A stretch of DNA of 64,000 nt, taken from Echria macrotheca (Eukaryota > Ascomycota > Sordariomycetes > Sordariales > Schizotheciaceae). The stretch covers positions 248,001 to 312,000 of the forward strand of contig MU839827.1 in NCBI GenBank assembly GCA_030411725.1, given 5' to 3'. Positions 24,500-35,677 of this stretch are shown here, piece after piece. The notes under the pieces were generated by a model that worked only from the letters and a program-made list of their open reading frames with translations, was not told the origin of the DNA and did not search any database. The translations under genes were made by a program, and so were the position numbers. The stretch's first letter is position 1; each line of letters opens with the position of its first letter.

Positions 24500-25210
24500 A
24501 GCTGGTCTGTCGTCGAGGATACTTTACCTAGGGATGGAATCATCATACCTACCCCGTCGTCGGTAAGCCATTTGGGGTTAACGACCTGTCGGTCTCGGCC
24601 GATTTTGTCTACTAAATGGTGTTTTGGTGGGACCGTGACCGTTGTCAGGTGTGATGCATGGCTACGGAGATCTCCCGAGCTGGTGGAGAGCTGTCGACTA
24701 GGTGATATGTGGTTTATTGTTGCAGGAACATAACTTGGGAAGATGAACACCCCTGTTCAGCGTTGTTGATAATGGGCAGTGTCAGGCGATGGCAGCGGGT
24801 GGTGGGGCCTGTATGTTAGGTGTGTCGTTGTTGTTCCAGAAGCTTTTTGGAAGCAAAAGCAGCTGAGAGCAAAAAGATACATGGGCTCGGAAATCCCGCA
24901 AGTACCGTACCTTTTCTGTATGTACACACACACACCCCCCTCCCCAAGCGTTTTAATAACGTCTTACTCGTACCTTTTTTTTTGCTGTTTAACGGGCGGT
25001 GTCATCCTTCGCCTTTTACAGCATACCTATACGTTCACTCTCACTGGGTTCGGTCTTTTCATGGTTGGTCCTCCCGTGAAAGGAGAGAAAAAAAAAACCG
25101 TTGGACGGAGACGGAGGCTGACACTTGGCCAGTCCAGTTTCGTCTCACCGTTTTCGATATATATTCCTTCGGGTCTCCGAATTTTTTTCTGTCTGCCAAT
25201 GCGAATAAAT

Positions 25211-25235
25211 GTGTGTGTGTGTGTGTGTGTGTGTG
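25211..25235 (+). repeat. (GT)12 microsatellite
   Basis: An uninterrupted run of GT dinucleotides in the gene-poor stretch. Confidence 0.95.
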
Positions 25236-25692
25236 GCATCCTCCGCGCGATCCTTCTTGCTACCCAAGGTAATCCTTGCATTCTGGTCGTTGATGAACCG
25301 ATCGATCGGCCGACAGACACAACTTGGGTTTCTTATTAGTATATATCTACGGGATAATAATCCAGTTTCCAGATAGAACAGACGGCTGGAGAATAAAAAA
25401 AACGATTTTTGGCTTGAAAGAAAAGGCTAGGCGCGACCGGATGTCACAGTGTCGAGGAAGAAAGGAACAGGTATGTGTTTGTGTGGTCACACAACGCGCA
25501 AGCAAAAGGCAAAGGCAAAGCAAGCAAAAGTCGAGATGCGCACATCATCACTCAGTGGCCCCGGGCAGGGCAGGGAGGGCGCCTTCATCAGTTGTCACTT
25601 CCCAAGAAACCAAAGCGCCTTGGGCTGGGCTGGGCGACAGACAAGGGAGAAAGCTAGGGCTGCATGGTCTCGGAGAAAACTCATCAGACAGC

Positions 25693-25716
25693 CCAGCCAG
25701 CCAGCCAGCCAGCCAG
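25693..25716 (+). repeat. (CCAG)n tandem repeat
   Basis: Six consecutive copies of the CCAG tetranucleotide in the gene-poor stretch. Confidence 0.9.
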
Positions 25717-28700
25717 ACTAGACTTGCTGCTGCCAGTAAGAAACTGACAAAGCCCGACGACCTGCACCCGCAGTTTGCTTTCTGGAGGGAGTAAATCCTA
25801 TTTGTCGACAGAGGTTAAGTTATTCCCAGAACTCCGACCCAAGCCGGACCCAAAGCCGGATGGCATGGCATGGCGGGAAGAAGGTTCCTTTCCCTTTTTC
25901 CTTGTTCCCTCATGTCATCATCCTTGCGGCGATCTTCCGGTAGTTACATCTATCTGGTCTGGGCTGTTTGGTCTCTCGCTGGACTGGACTGGACTGTGCC
26001 GTGCCGTTGACTTGCGGTTTGCGAGATCCTATCCATCTTCTATTTATTATTTCTGTTTCTCTTACTGCTTTTTTTCTTCCCGTGAGGTTTATATCGACCC
26101 AGCATGTCTCTCTTACACATAACCAGATGGGGGGCGCGCTGTAAGTGCCACCCGGGGCAGTAAACCTGTTTGGCTTTTCAGTTCAGCAGAGAGAGGAGAC
26201 GGAGGCATGCGCAGAAGAAAAAGACGGTATCATCCGTGTTACCCTGCCGCCGAGTAGGCGCAGCCGTAGCCGCAATGTCTATATCTGTGTCCCCATACCA
26301 TGCCCTCGCGTCGCGATGAGAAAAGCCGAACCACAAAGGTTTTGAGAGAAAGATGGTTTCACGACAGCTCTGTCTGTGTACCCACGGCTCGGTACCGGAT
26401 AGTCATTCGATCACGATGATGACATTCATCCTGCTTGTCGAGAGAAAAGATGGTGGGTAGGTGTCAGCAGTAGATGGGCTACGTATGGGTAGGTGAAAGT
26501 AGAAGAGCCGGCATGTCTCCCGGGCATATGCGAAGGATGCCGTGTTCGCGAGAATTCTGACCGAGAGCAAGGAAGAACAACGAACCGAGGTGAGAGGCCG
26601 CCGGTACGGTAACTACGTGTCTGAAACACCATGGCTGCGCTCCTCTCCTGTTTTGACAAGAGGTGTACTGATCACTGTACAGACAGACAGACTACTGATT
26701 GCGGCCCCACCGGGTTTACAGCTTCTTACACCCGTGTCTGCCCACAGCTACCTTAGTTAATTACTGAAAGAAATGTTTTTCCTGATACGGCCGGCTGCTT
26801 CGTTGATCACAGGCAGATCGAGATAGTCTCCGGCAAGTGGGGATGAAACTCGCACATCCACATCTCATCACACACGCCCTTCGGTTCCCATCCCCGCACT
26901 GCCAGCCGATGGCACGATAGCCACGAGGCCATCATGATCCTGTAGGCTCTGGGTTTCGAGCACATTGGAGGAGGGGAAAAAAGAGGGGAGGGGTGGAGGG
27001 TAGGTGGGAGGATCTCAAAGGGGGTTAGTGCTTACGGTTCTTGTGTGTTTGGGTGTCAGTCGGCTGTCAGTAACACGGTCAGATTTCACTTGCGTCTGTC
27101 TGTCTGGCTTTTCAGCTAATGAAGTGTTGCTGTTGCTTGCTGGCCGGGCAGAGTGAGTCCCGATGGCCGACGATCCTGGGCATCCTGGGTTGCTGTCAGG
27201 CAGGCATCGCAGCGAGGAGGAGGCAGGACGACGAGAGCTTCTCGCATCTTGTTGACTGCATATTCGACTGGGGAAAAACAACAAGTCATTCTGGGCGAAC
27301 AACGACACTTGCTTGTGACACCAGAAAGTACAGAACCTCCCAAACAGCAATCGGTAAATGTGATGATATCCTGAATGCGGTCCTCCAACATGCCAATGTC
27401 AAGATCATGTTTCCGTAAGCCGCCAACGACAACATCCCAGCCGCATCGTCAATCACAAACCGCAACTACGCAGGTGCGTATGGACATAGATCCAGGCCAT
27501 CCTAGTGTCCTCTAATGTCCAAAGAAACCGAGTTATACGATTCCAGGAAATAATAAGCGGATGGATGGAAATCTGACATCTGACAAGACTCGGTTCCCAT
27601 CAGAACGGAGGAAGAGCATGCATCCCATCCATCGCGCTAGCCATCATCCTCCTTCCCGTCGCTGCAGATATGCATTCCTTCTTCCTCCTCTGATGAGTGC
27701 GCGGGAATCCCGCTGGCATCGACACGAGACGTCGGGATCTTGGATAGGATCACATTGCCCGTTTTCTTTGCGTGTCCCGGCAGGGAACCAACAAGGGAGG
27801 AAGGAAGGGAGGGGGTACGCTTGGTAAGGGGGGTGTGTGTTGGTCTGTCATCATTTCGCCATGTCATCCAAAAATAAGACGCCAGAGACAATGTGGTGGG
27901 TTGGGGGAGAAAGGAAGCTTGAGAAAAAGGGTGGGGGGGATGGAAATGTCACGGGTAAAGAAAGCCTGTAAAACACACACAAATCGATCAAGGGGAAATG
28001 ACAGACATGCAGTCCTCGTATGTGTATGTGTGTGTGTCGTCAATTCTTTGTAACGTTAGGGTACGGAATAATACTCAAGGAATCTCGGTAACGCTGACTT
28101 GTGGTGTTGCTGCGCCACCCCGATACTTTTCGGGAGCGTAGGAAGATCACGAGAGCGAATTGACAGGAAATAAAAAAAGATGGCGAAATTGCGTCGTTGC
28201 GACGGCGGTCGTTACGTGTAGGGCCGGTACGGAATAATCCGCATGCATGCGGTTGCAGTGTGTAATTCGTAATGCTTTCCAGGATGCGATGCGATGCCTC
28301 CGGTGGTTTGGTGTCTCGGTTTCGCGATGAGCGAGCGCGCCCGCCCAGAAGGTCAAGATAAAAAGCAAGGTTCTCTCTCCCGCGAGCTTGGCTACTGAAG
28401 TTGAGACAGAACTTATGCGGGGATCTCGCCCGGTCCCCCCGCCTTCGCTTCACAGAGCCCTGTTGAATGCTGCCGGGCCGCTATGCTCGAGCAGGTTAGT
28501 CAGCAGCCCTACAAGGTTTTTGGGCGGGCCTGCCTTGTTTTCTGCGACTGCCCTTCCCGCCCTTTCCTTCCGCCTTCGCAGCCGCTTCGGAACCGCCCTC
28601 AAAAAGTTCGGAAATTCTGCCCTGTCGCGCCTGACTGTTTGGCTTTTTCTTTACCCGCTAGCCTGCTTCAGACCTCATGCTAGGTTCTTTTCTTATTCAT

Positions 28701-29277
28701 CCCCTACTACTCTGCTATCTAGGTAAGATAGCCAGCGGGAGGTACCTACTGTGCTGTAAGAGACCGGAACCTCGAATGATCGGCGTTGGCTTTTACTGTT
28801 CCACAAACTTTTCCCTCTGTTCTTTTTTTAAGCGCCAAGAAACGCCTCTTTGCAGTTTGAGCGACTCGAGGGTGTGACCGAAACTGCCGCCCGATGGTTA
28901 CACAACAACAGCTACGAAAAAAGTACTGTGCGGAATGAGGGGGGAAATGTGATGAGGCTTGCAGGTCTTTTGCAGTTGTGTTACTGCACCTTGCCAAGAA
29001 CGTCTTGTCATGTCGTATGAGCGAGCAAAAGAAAAGAGTGACATTGCATCCTTATTGCTGTGGCTGTCGTCGCCTCGTAAGGCGGAACAAGTCAAACACC
29101 GAAGGGACGCGAAGGAGATATCATCATGGGCGTTGGGAGTCCGTCTCCCCAGACATCGAATCCTTTCGTAAAGCTAGCCAGTCACTCGGTGTCGTTCACC
29201 CGCAACTTCAGTAAGCCATCTCGCAACAAAAACTGAGTCGTCATCTTTTTCTTCCCTCGTCTGTCGGCACTTGATCG

Positions 29278-29658
29278 ATGAGCTGCATGCGGACCAACGC
29301 ACCTTTGGGATGGATGCACAGTGAGTAAGAAATACGTCTAACTAATCCCGAGACAGTCTCTCAAGCCTCGCAAGCCTCGTCACCTTCGCTCACCGTCATC
29401 ACACCGCACATACTCGTTCTGCTTCACCGTGGGGCGCTTACCTTGCCCAATGCGGGGGTCTTGCTGCTGCCGGATAGAGAACTCAATCCTACCAAAATGC
29501 GCAATACAGGGTTTTTATTAGAAAAAAACCTTTTTGTGATCACTCATCATGTTTCACTTCTTCCTGCTGCTGCAGCAGAATATTCCATACCGTCGTTCGG
29601 ATTTGCTTGCTGTGAGTTGCGTATGCGGAACGAAATATCCACCATACCTACACTGTGA
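29278..29658 (+). CDS. Possible two-exon gene of unknown function
   Basis: A candidate intron at 29321-29356 has a GTGAGT donor, a CTAAC branch and an ACAG acceptor. It joins an ATG at 29278 in frame to a downstream open frame ending at 29658, giving 114 aa. The intron is only 36 bp, at the short end for this window. Codon use is less GC-biased than in the known genes and the product resembles nothing I recognise. It may be a non-coding transcript or chance. Confidence 0.22.
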
Positions 29659-32600
29659 CTGAACCATTTGGGGAGGGGGGTGTAAAGTGTGCCTGGGTAA
29701 CTTTTCGTACTGTGCAAGGACCCGGGGGGCGTCCAGGCACTCCATCCTCGCAACAAAACACCAAACTTCAAATCCGAGGGGGTTACCTCGTAGGTCCCTA
29801 CCTGCATCACCACCAGGTCCACCACAACTTTCCGTCGCCGCATAGCCGACCGATGAACGATCTGGCCTGATGCCGCAAAAGCAAATGCCGTTAGCCCCGC
29901 GGTCTGGCCAGCAATAGAACCACTTGGTGACTTGGCAGAGAGCGTATTCCTCCCCCGCGTTTTGGACATTCGGCAGCGCGGAACCAGAATGTAATACGCA
30001 CTCATCGTGCCATTTTTATCAGCGCCAGTCTGGATCCAGCCCGCCCCATACATAGAATCAGACGGCTTCATTCGTTACCGATAGGCTGGATCCCTTTTCA
30101 ATATTCCCCCCTTTTCCTTTCCCCCCTTCCTTCAAGAAGGGTTCCTGACACTTTGTAACAGGCCTACCTAATGCCCCTCCCCTGTGCCTGCCTCAACATC
30201 TCCCCCACACCATCAAAAACGGCCCAAGCGTCGCGGGGATTTCGCAAAAAGTTTGGTTCGGCGGCAGGGATCAAAGCTGAGCACGGCAGGATGGTAAGGC
30301 TGGCGGACGGCGGGAACGTGCGGGCACAGTGCGCCATCGGGGAGACGATTTGGGCCTTCCGTTCTGGAGGCACGGAATCCTGGCGTTTAGAGTACGTACG
30401 TATGTAGGTCCCGGAGGGCCTTCAATGGTACATGGCTCGAGGTACATCTCGGGTGGTGTGGTCTGGGACTCAGCAGCTTGAGTAACTGGTGTGGTGACCA
30501 TCCGCAAAAAGCTCCCAGAACGTCAATAACTGAGACAAGGTAGTCGACAACTCAGAACTGAGATCCACTCCCTTGAGTCCCTTCCCTAGTATCGGGTTTG
30601 ATCCAGACCCAGCCAAGCACCAGCCCGGAACTTCGGATTTAAAGATCTTTGTGGTGCTGTCATCCAACTTCGATGGGCTGACAGCCCTGTCCCGCGCTGC
30701 ACATCGCGCTGCCCGTAAGCTGGAAACACTGTGTACCTGTCCCAAAGTCGACCCGAGGTAGTTACTCGGTTTGCTGCCGTCGGTGCCAGTGTTTGATCAA
30801 CTCCAAACTGGCGGGAAGGCAACGCAGGCACCAGCAAATGCATAAAGTGCTTAGCAGGCAGCTTGGTTGCATTCCACTCTGTTTGTCAGTTTCTGGCAAG
30901 TTGTGAGAGTCCGACTTTGACCTTGTACTGTGTGTTCCAGCGAATCCGGCGGTCAATGGTCAAGGGTTAGGCACAGGTCACGACTCAGGGGAAGACAGGC
31001 AGACATGCTTGGTGATGACAGACGCCTTGTTCTGTAGCGTACGGTTAATACCAAGTACATACACAAAAGTGCAAGGCAACAGCAACGACAAGGGGGGGCA
31101 TACCTACTCTAGACACAGTATCCGTACTAACATCATCCATCGGATGATGCCGACACAACGTTGCCTTGATTCTCCGCATTTCCCCTGTCGGCCGCTCGAA
31201 ACAAGCATCACCATCAAAACTAACAAACGTCAATCCATACACCAAAATGGCATGTGATGGACAGTCCACACGTGAGCATAATCCCCTGGTGAAACCGGCC
31301 GCCAGGCCTGTTCCGGCCACCGGCAAGAAAGCGTCCAAGCTTCTTCGGCCATGATATACGAAAACGGGAGCTATGCCCGTGGCCGGCGCCGGTGGGCGGT
31401 GATGCAACCCCTCGCTCTGCACACGTCCAACCCCGGGCTCGGTCGCATTCTCGGCATCTACTCGGCCGCACCCGGGGACCTCCCGGGGACCAAACCCATA
31501 GTGATCCCCGAGGCGGCTCGCGGTAAAGTGGATAGAGTACCCGGCGGAAGACGGACGGCCGGCCTGCATCGACTCGGCGTTGCGAGAGCCTCAAACTGGG
31601 AATGTCGGAGCTATTTATGCTTTTCCTTGCTACCCTCTATCGGCGTCTCCGAAGGGGCAGAGTCGCTTTGTTGACGAGTTGCTCGACGCAGGACTCGAAG
31701 CATCCCATAAAGCAATGCAGCAGCGTTGACGTGGTAGTATCGAGCCAATCCATTACTAGCGCGGAAGTCCGCCGTTTCATTCATCCAGATAAGAGCAGAA
31801 CCAACAAACACGGAACATCCCGACCACGCCGTGTAGTTGCTGACGGTTGGCTGTCATCATCATCCAGAAATAATATTGCCGTTGGACCTGCAGGTGTGGA
31901 AGAAACGAAGACCCAAAAGGACTCAACGAAGCAATAGCTCGTTTTTCCCAGCCCTGCAAGGCGTATGAGGCGTGATGCCAAGACCGCCAATTGCTTTCGT
32001 GTAGTCAAAAGTTCCTCGAGTCGATCTCCGGTGCCCTTGACAGGACTCCACAATCGGCATGCCCGATGTCAAGGTTTGGTAATGAGAACACTGACGGCTA
32101 ACTAGTGGTGTTCTCCACATATTCTCGGAGACAGGTGCCGAGAAGGACTGGCGGAATCGAGGGGTCCGGGTGCGGGATAAGTCCGCTCTCTTGCTGTTTG
32201 AACTTGGAAGGGGTGTACTGTACTCTAAAGCCAAGACAGCAGCCTTGGTATCTTTGACAAGCCTCGCGGGACCCCGCCGATGAACGGCCCGCCGTCGCTG
32301 GCCAGGGGTGCATTGCTTGGACATCGAAGGCATACTGCCTAGATATTTCGATCTATTCTGGTTGCTCTCTGGTCTCGTAATTCCCGTCTGTCGCAAAGCT
32401 TAGGGAGATTCGTGATGTATTGTGTCTGTCGTACGTTTAGTAATGTCTCGATGGCGACTGGTCATCGCAGGCATCCTTCCAGAAAGTTACTCTCCCGCGG
32501 GAAGATCGTAGAGGCTAGGGTATTGTTACGTTGACACCGCGGGGGTAACGTCAGCAAGCCGGCACACCGTGTGCCGTCGTCTATGGATGACGGTCCAGGC

Positions 32601-32842
32601 TGACCCGCGAACCCGCTCAAACAACATTGCTATCGCTATCGGTATAGGCCGTACGCTGCACAGAAACAAAGCTGCTGATGGGAAACGTCAGCAGTCTTGG
32701 CATCGGCTGTCGGCTGCGTGTGCTGTCTTTCCACGTTCGTCGGACTGCATCTCGAACAGGTCCGTCTGACAGGAACAACGCAGGCGTCGCCCGAGAAAGC
32801 GCCGTCAGACGGAAGCCGGCCACTGTAAGAAGCGGCGGCGTT

Positions 32843-33964
32843 TCAAGACTCGTTTCCTTGTCGAGCCCCGGGGGGCATACGGATTCCGAGCGCCATTCTT
32901 GCTTTCGCCGGCGCTTCCTCGTCCACCCTACTCTTCAGCAACGCAATGGCCGGCGCTACCCAGTCTCCACAACTGCACTTGAAGCCCTGCCATGCCCAGC
33001 GGCCGACCGACGCCTTGCACTTGGGGCCTGGACACAACAGCCTGCCTTCGAGGTCGCCCGTCTCCAACGCCGGGCGCATCCAAGACAGTGCCTCGACGAA
33101 GAAGTGTGGACACCCAGTCTGGTCTCGGTCTTTCTCTGCCGGGTGCGGGATGATGAACCGCTCGGTCGCCAAAACTGTCCGGCATTTCTTGCACCGTAGT
33201 TTCAAGCCCGAGCTCTCACCTCCGTCTGCCACTCGATCTGTGTAGTCAATCCAGCGTGGACTACGGGACTCCCGTGCTGCCTTCCCTAGCTCTTCCTGGA
33301 AAGACCAGGCCAGATACGCAGGCGACCGCTCAACATCATCGTCGGTGCCGGCCGGGCATCCCATTTCCCACCATTTTTCGAGCTGTAGCTTGAACCCTGG
33401 GTTAGGCTCCGCACTGGGTCTCGTCTGTTGCACCCATCTTGTGGCTCGGTCCACGGCTTCGCGCCCATCTATCTCGCCACCGGTCTTAAATCGATCCGCA
33501 TGCTTCCAGAGGAGATAGGCAATGACGGCTGTGACAGACCGGGATACTCCTGCAGCGCAGTGGACGAGTACCGCCCCGGTGGGGATGGGGCCACTGGTCG
33601 AAGCAGCGGACGCCGTGGGGCCAGTATGGGTTTGTGGCTCTGGTCGGTTCTTGCCGTATAGTCCACGCTCGATAAACCGCACCATCTTGGGAAAGTGTAC
33701 TAGGAGATCGGCGTCGGCTACATCGTCAATATCGATGCTTAGAAATTTGACGTCGTGATAGGCATCTTTCATGCCCTGGAGCGTGTGGCGGAGCCCACCG
33801 CTGATGACGGACAGGATGTGGGTGATGTTGTGGTCGCGGATCAGGCTCGGCTTGAAGATGCTGTTGATGCTGCTATCGGTTAGCTTGTGCAACGTGTGCG
33901 GTCGAGAAACATACCCTCCCACGAAGAGAGCCTCATCTCCCTCTATCCTGTTGAAAGCGGCCAT
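32843..33964 (-). CDS. YVH1: Dual-specificity protein phosphatase, Yvh1 type
   Basis: Two exons on the minus strand, 33964-33915 and 33872-32843, with a 42-bp intron (GTATGT, CTAAC, ATAG), giving 359 aa; yeast Yvh1 has a similar length. The catalytic loop HCAAGVSRS has His121, Cys122 and Arg128 of the CX5R signature. A general-acid region lies upstream, with an Asp-rich stretch near residue 66. The C-terminal zinc-binding domain is clear: CKKCRTVL, CPGPKCKASVGRW and CSCGDW. In yeast Yvh1 helps release Mrt4 during late 60S ribosome assembly through this zinc domain. Met at 33964 is preferred because the following IEGDEALFVGG is the family start; upstream in-frame ATGs would add an unrelated leader. 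Confidence 0.92.
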   Translation of the reverse strand: MAAFNRIEGDEALFVGGYVSRPHTLHKLTDSSINSIFKPSLIRDHNITHILSVISGGLRHTLQGMKDAYHDVKFLSIDIDDVADADLLVHFPKMVRFIERGLYGKNRPEPQTHTGPTASAASTSGPIPTGAVLVHCAAGVSRSVTAVIAYLLWKHADRFKTGGEIDGREAVDRATRWVQQTRPSAEPNPGFKLQLEKWWEMGCPAGTDDDVERSPAYLAWSFQEELGKAARESRSPRWIDYTDRVADGGESSGLKLRCKKCRTVLATERFIIPHPAEKDRDQTGCPHFFVEALSWMRPALETGDLEGRLLCPGPKCKASVGRWAWQGFKCSCGDWVAPAIALLKSRVDEEAPAKARMALGIRMPPGARQGNES

Positions 33965-35677
33965 TTCTGCCTCGATGTGTATCGATGTTGAGTTGGAGCT
34001 CTGAGAATTGTTTGCTTCAATTTTTTTTACTTGCCCCACCATCAAAGTTTCGAGTGGGTGCGGGGTAGCTTCGTATCGTTTGCCTCGCTGCGGCTGGGAC
34101 TGCTTCAGCCCGATCACCTCCCTGCCGTGGCTGCTCGTCACTCCGTGCTACTCTATTTTTAACCCCCTTCTGTCATATCTCACAATCGAATCGAACATGA
34201 CGTCGGCGGCTTCTTCAGTCACATGGAGCACGAGCAAGTCAACAAAAGTAGTCAAAGTAAACAACAACTTCTTTTCCGCTTCATTTCAGTCATAACTAGT
34301 CATCAGAAAGTTGCGAACCGAGACATGCCGCCTCCCCCGATGCTGCAGACTCCCCTTTTTTATAGCAAACGCTCCAACCCAACCGGTCATGCGGGTATGA
34401 AAAGCACGAAGCAAGCCACTTGACGATGACGACGACAACCCAAACAACCAGACTATGTGTATATAGGGGTGAAAGAAAGCGCCAACCATGGCCGCCTAAA
34501 CGACAAGTCCCCGCCAACCCCAATGCTTATGCCGAGTACCGCTGGCAGCTTGTCAAACCAAGGAAACCTCCTCGTCCAGTGGGGGTGGCGCCCTGGCAGC
34601 GTGGTGATGGGGCCGCTTGAAGGACTCCAAGCAGAACACCGTTGGCAAAGTTGACCAATGGCCTCCTCGGGGGTGAAGAAAGGACGACTGCGTTTGGTCC
34701 CGGCAGCTTGGATCGCCGGCAGCATGGGCCAGTCGGGCGTGCAGACGACCCCCATCGAGCTGCGCGTCTGCCATCGCCGACGCGGAGATGCCCAACACGG
34801 GCGACATCGAAAGCGATGTCGGGCATAGGGGGGCTTGGACGTCGATTGGCCTCTTGAGGAGGATGGATGCATGCCGCTGCAGCCTTCATTGGTCCACGAG
34901 ACGGTCTGCATTCTGCAGAGGACAAGATGGCCACAGGATGAGCAAGCAGACGACTCCGGGATGCAGCCATTACCAATCGACGTGCGCATGTCCCCTCGAG
35001 CGCCAGCAGCGAATCCGGCGCGAGCACGGCGCCAGGCGGGCCGTAAGAAGAAGGCCGTCAGAGCGACGCTGGCAAGCCGACCGGGAGCGAAAGGGGGGAC
35101 ACCGTGCATGGTGCCATCGGGGCCGAGGTCCAATTAGCGATTTTACCCTGCGGCGTAACCATGCTGTCTCTGGGAAGGGCAAAGCGGACGGCGCGGGTCC
35201 AACGGGTGCTGCACCGGCAGCCAGGGAAATCTGTGCGTGACGTCTCCGAGACTGAATGCTGAGCCGTCCGATCGCCGCCTCGGGAAGGCTCGAAGAACCT
35301 CATCGAGAATACCGACACTGGAACCAAAGTGATGGTAGCCCGATATGACCATAGCTTCCTCCCAGGCACCCCTCATCATGCGCCCCCACCGCGCAGCACT
35401 GAGATCATCCCATGAAAATCCATTCAGTTTTCCCGCCATCGTAGTTGTTGCAATAGCCAAGTGACTTTTCTCATTTTCCTCCCTATCGCCAAATCCTCCC
35501 ACGCGCCGTCGCCTGGGACCTTGGTGGAATCCCGCCCCGAAACGAGGTTTTGTACCGTAATGCAAATGGTGGTCCACATGACGCCGATGCCTTCCATAAA
35601 ATAGTCAACAACCAATTGGGTATGAACGAACCACATCGAAATCCCTCTCACTTCCCGTCTGCCTGGAATTGATCCTT
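33965..35677. other. Intergenic region upstream of YVH1 and downstream of the C2H2 gene
   Basis: Both flanking genes read left, so this should hold the YVH1 promoter and the 3' UTR of the zinc-finger gene. GC-rich DNA at 34.5-35.2 kb has long open frames in several frames on both strands, which argues for composition rather than a gene. Confidence 0.5.

Larger units (their letters stand above)
24500..32842. other. 8.3-kb gene-poor region between converging genes
   Basis: VFA1 ends at 24499 reading right and YVH1 ends at 32843 reading left, so this gap needs no promoter for either gene. I find no recognisable protein, tRNA or rRNA. The stretch holds microsatellites, homopolymer runs and short open frames without recognisable content. 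One possible spliced open frame at 29278-29658 is listed separately. Confidence 0.6.

Noticed and set aside
24556..24620. Splice-like signals downstream of VFA1
   Set aside because: They lie after the stop codon; at most a 3' UTR intron, and the acceptor is unclear.
31445..31735. Protein-like frame without ATG reading NVGAIYAFPCYPL near 31600
   Set aside because: No start, no supporting splice sites and stops upstream; may be chance.
34453..35240. Open frames of 150-226 codons on both strands
   Set aside because: Several overlapping frames are open at once in GC-rich DNA; none has recognisable content or splice structure.
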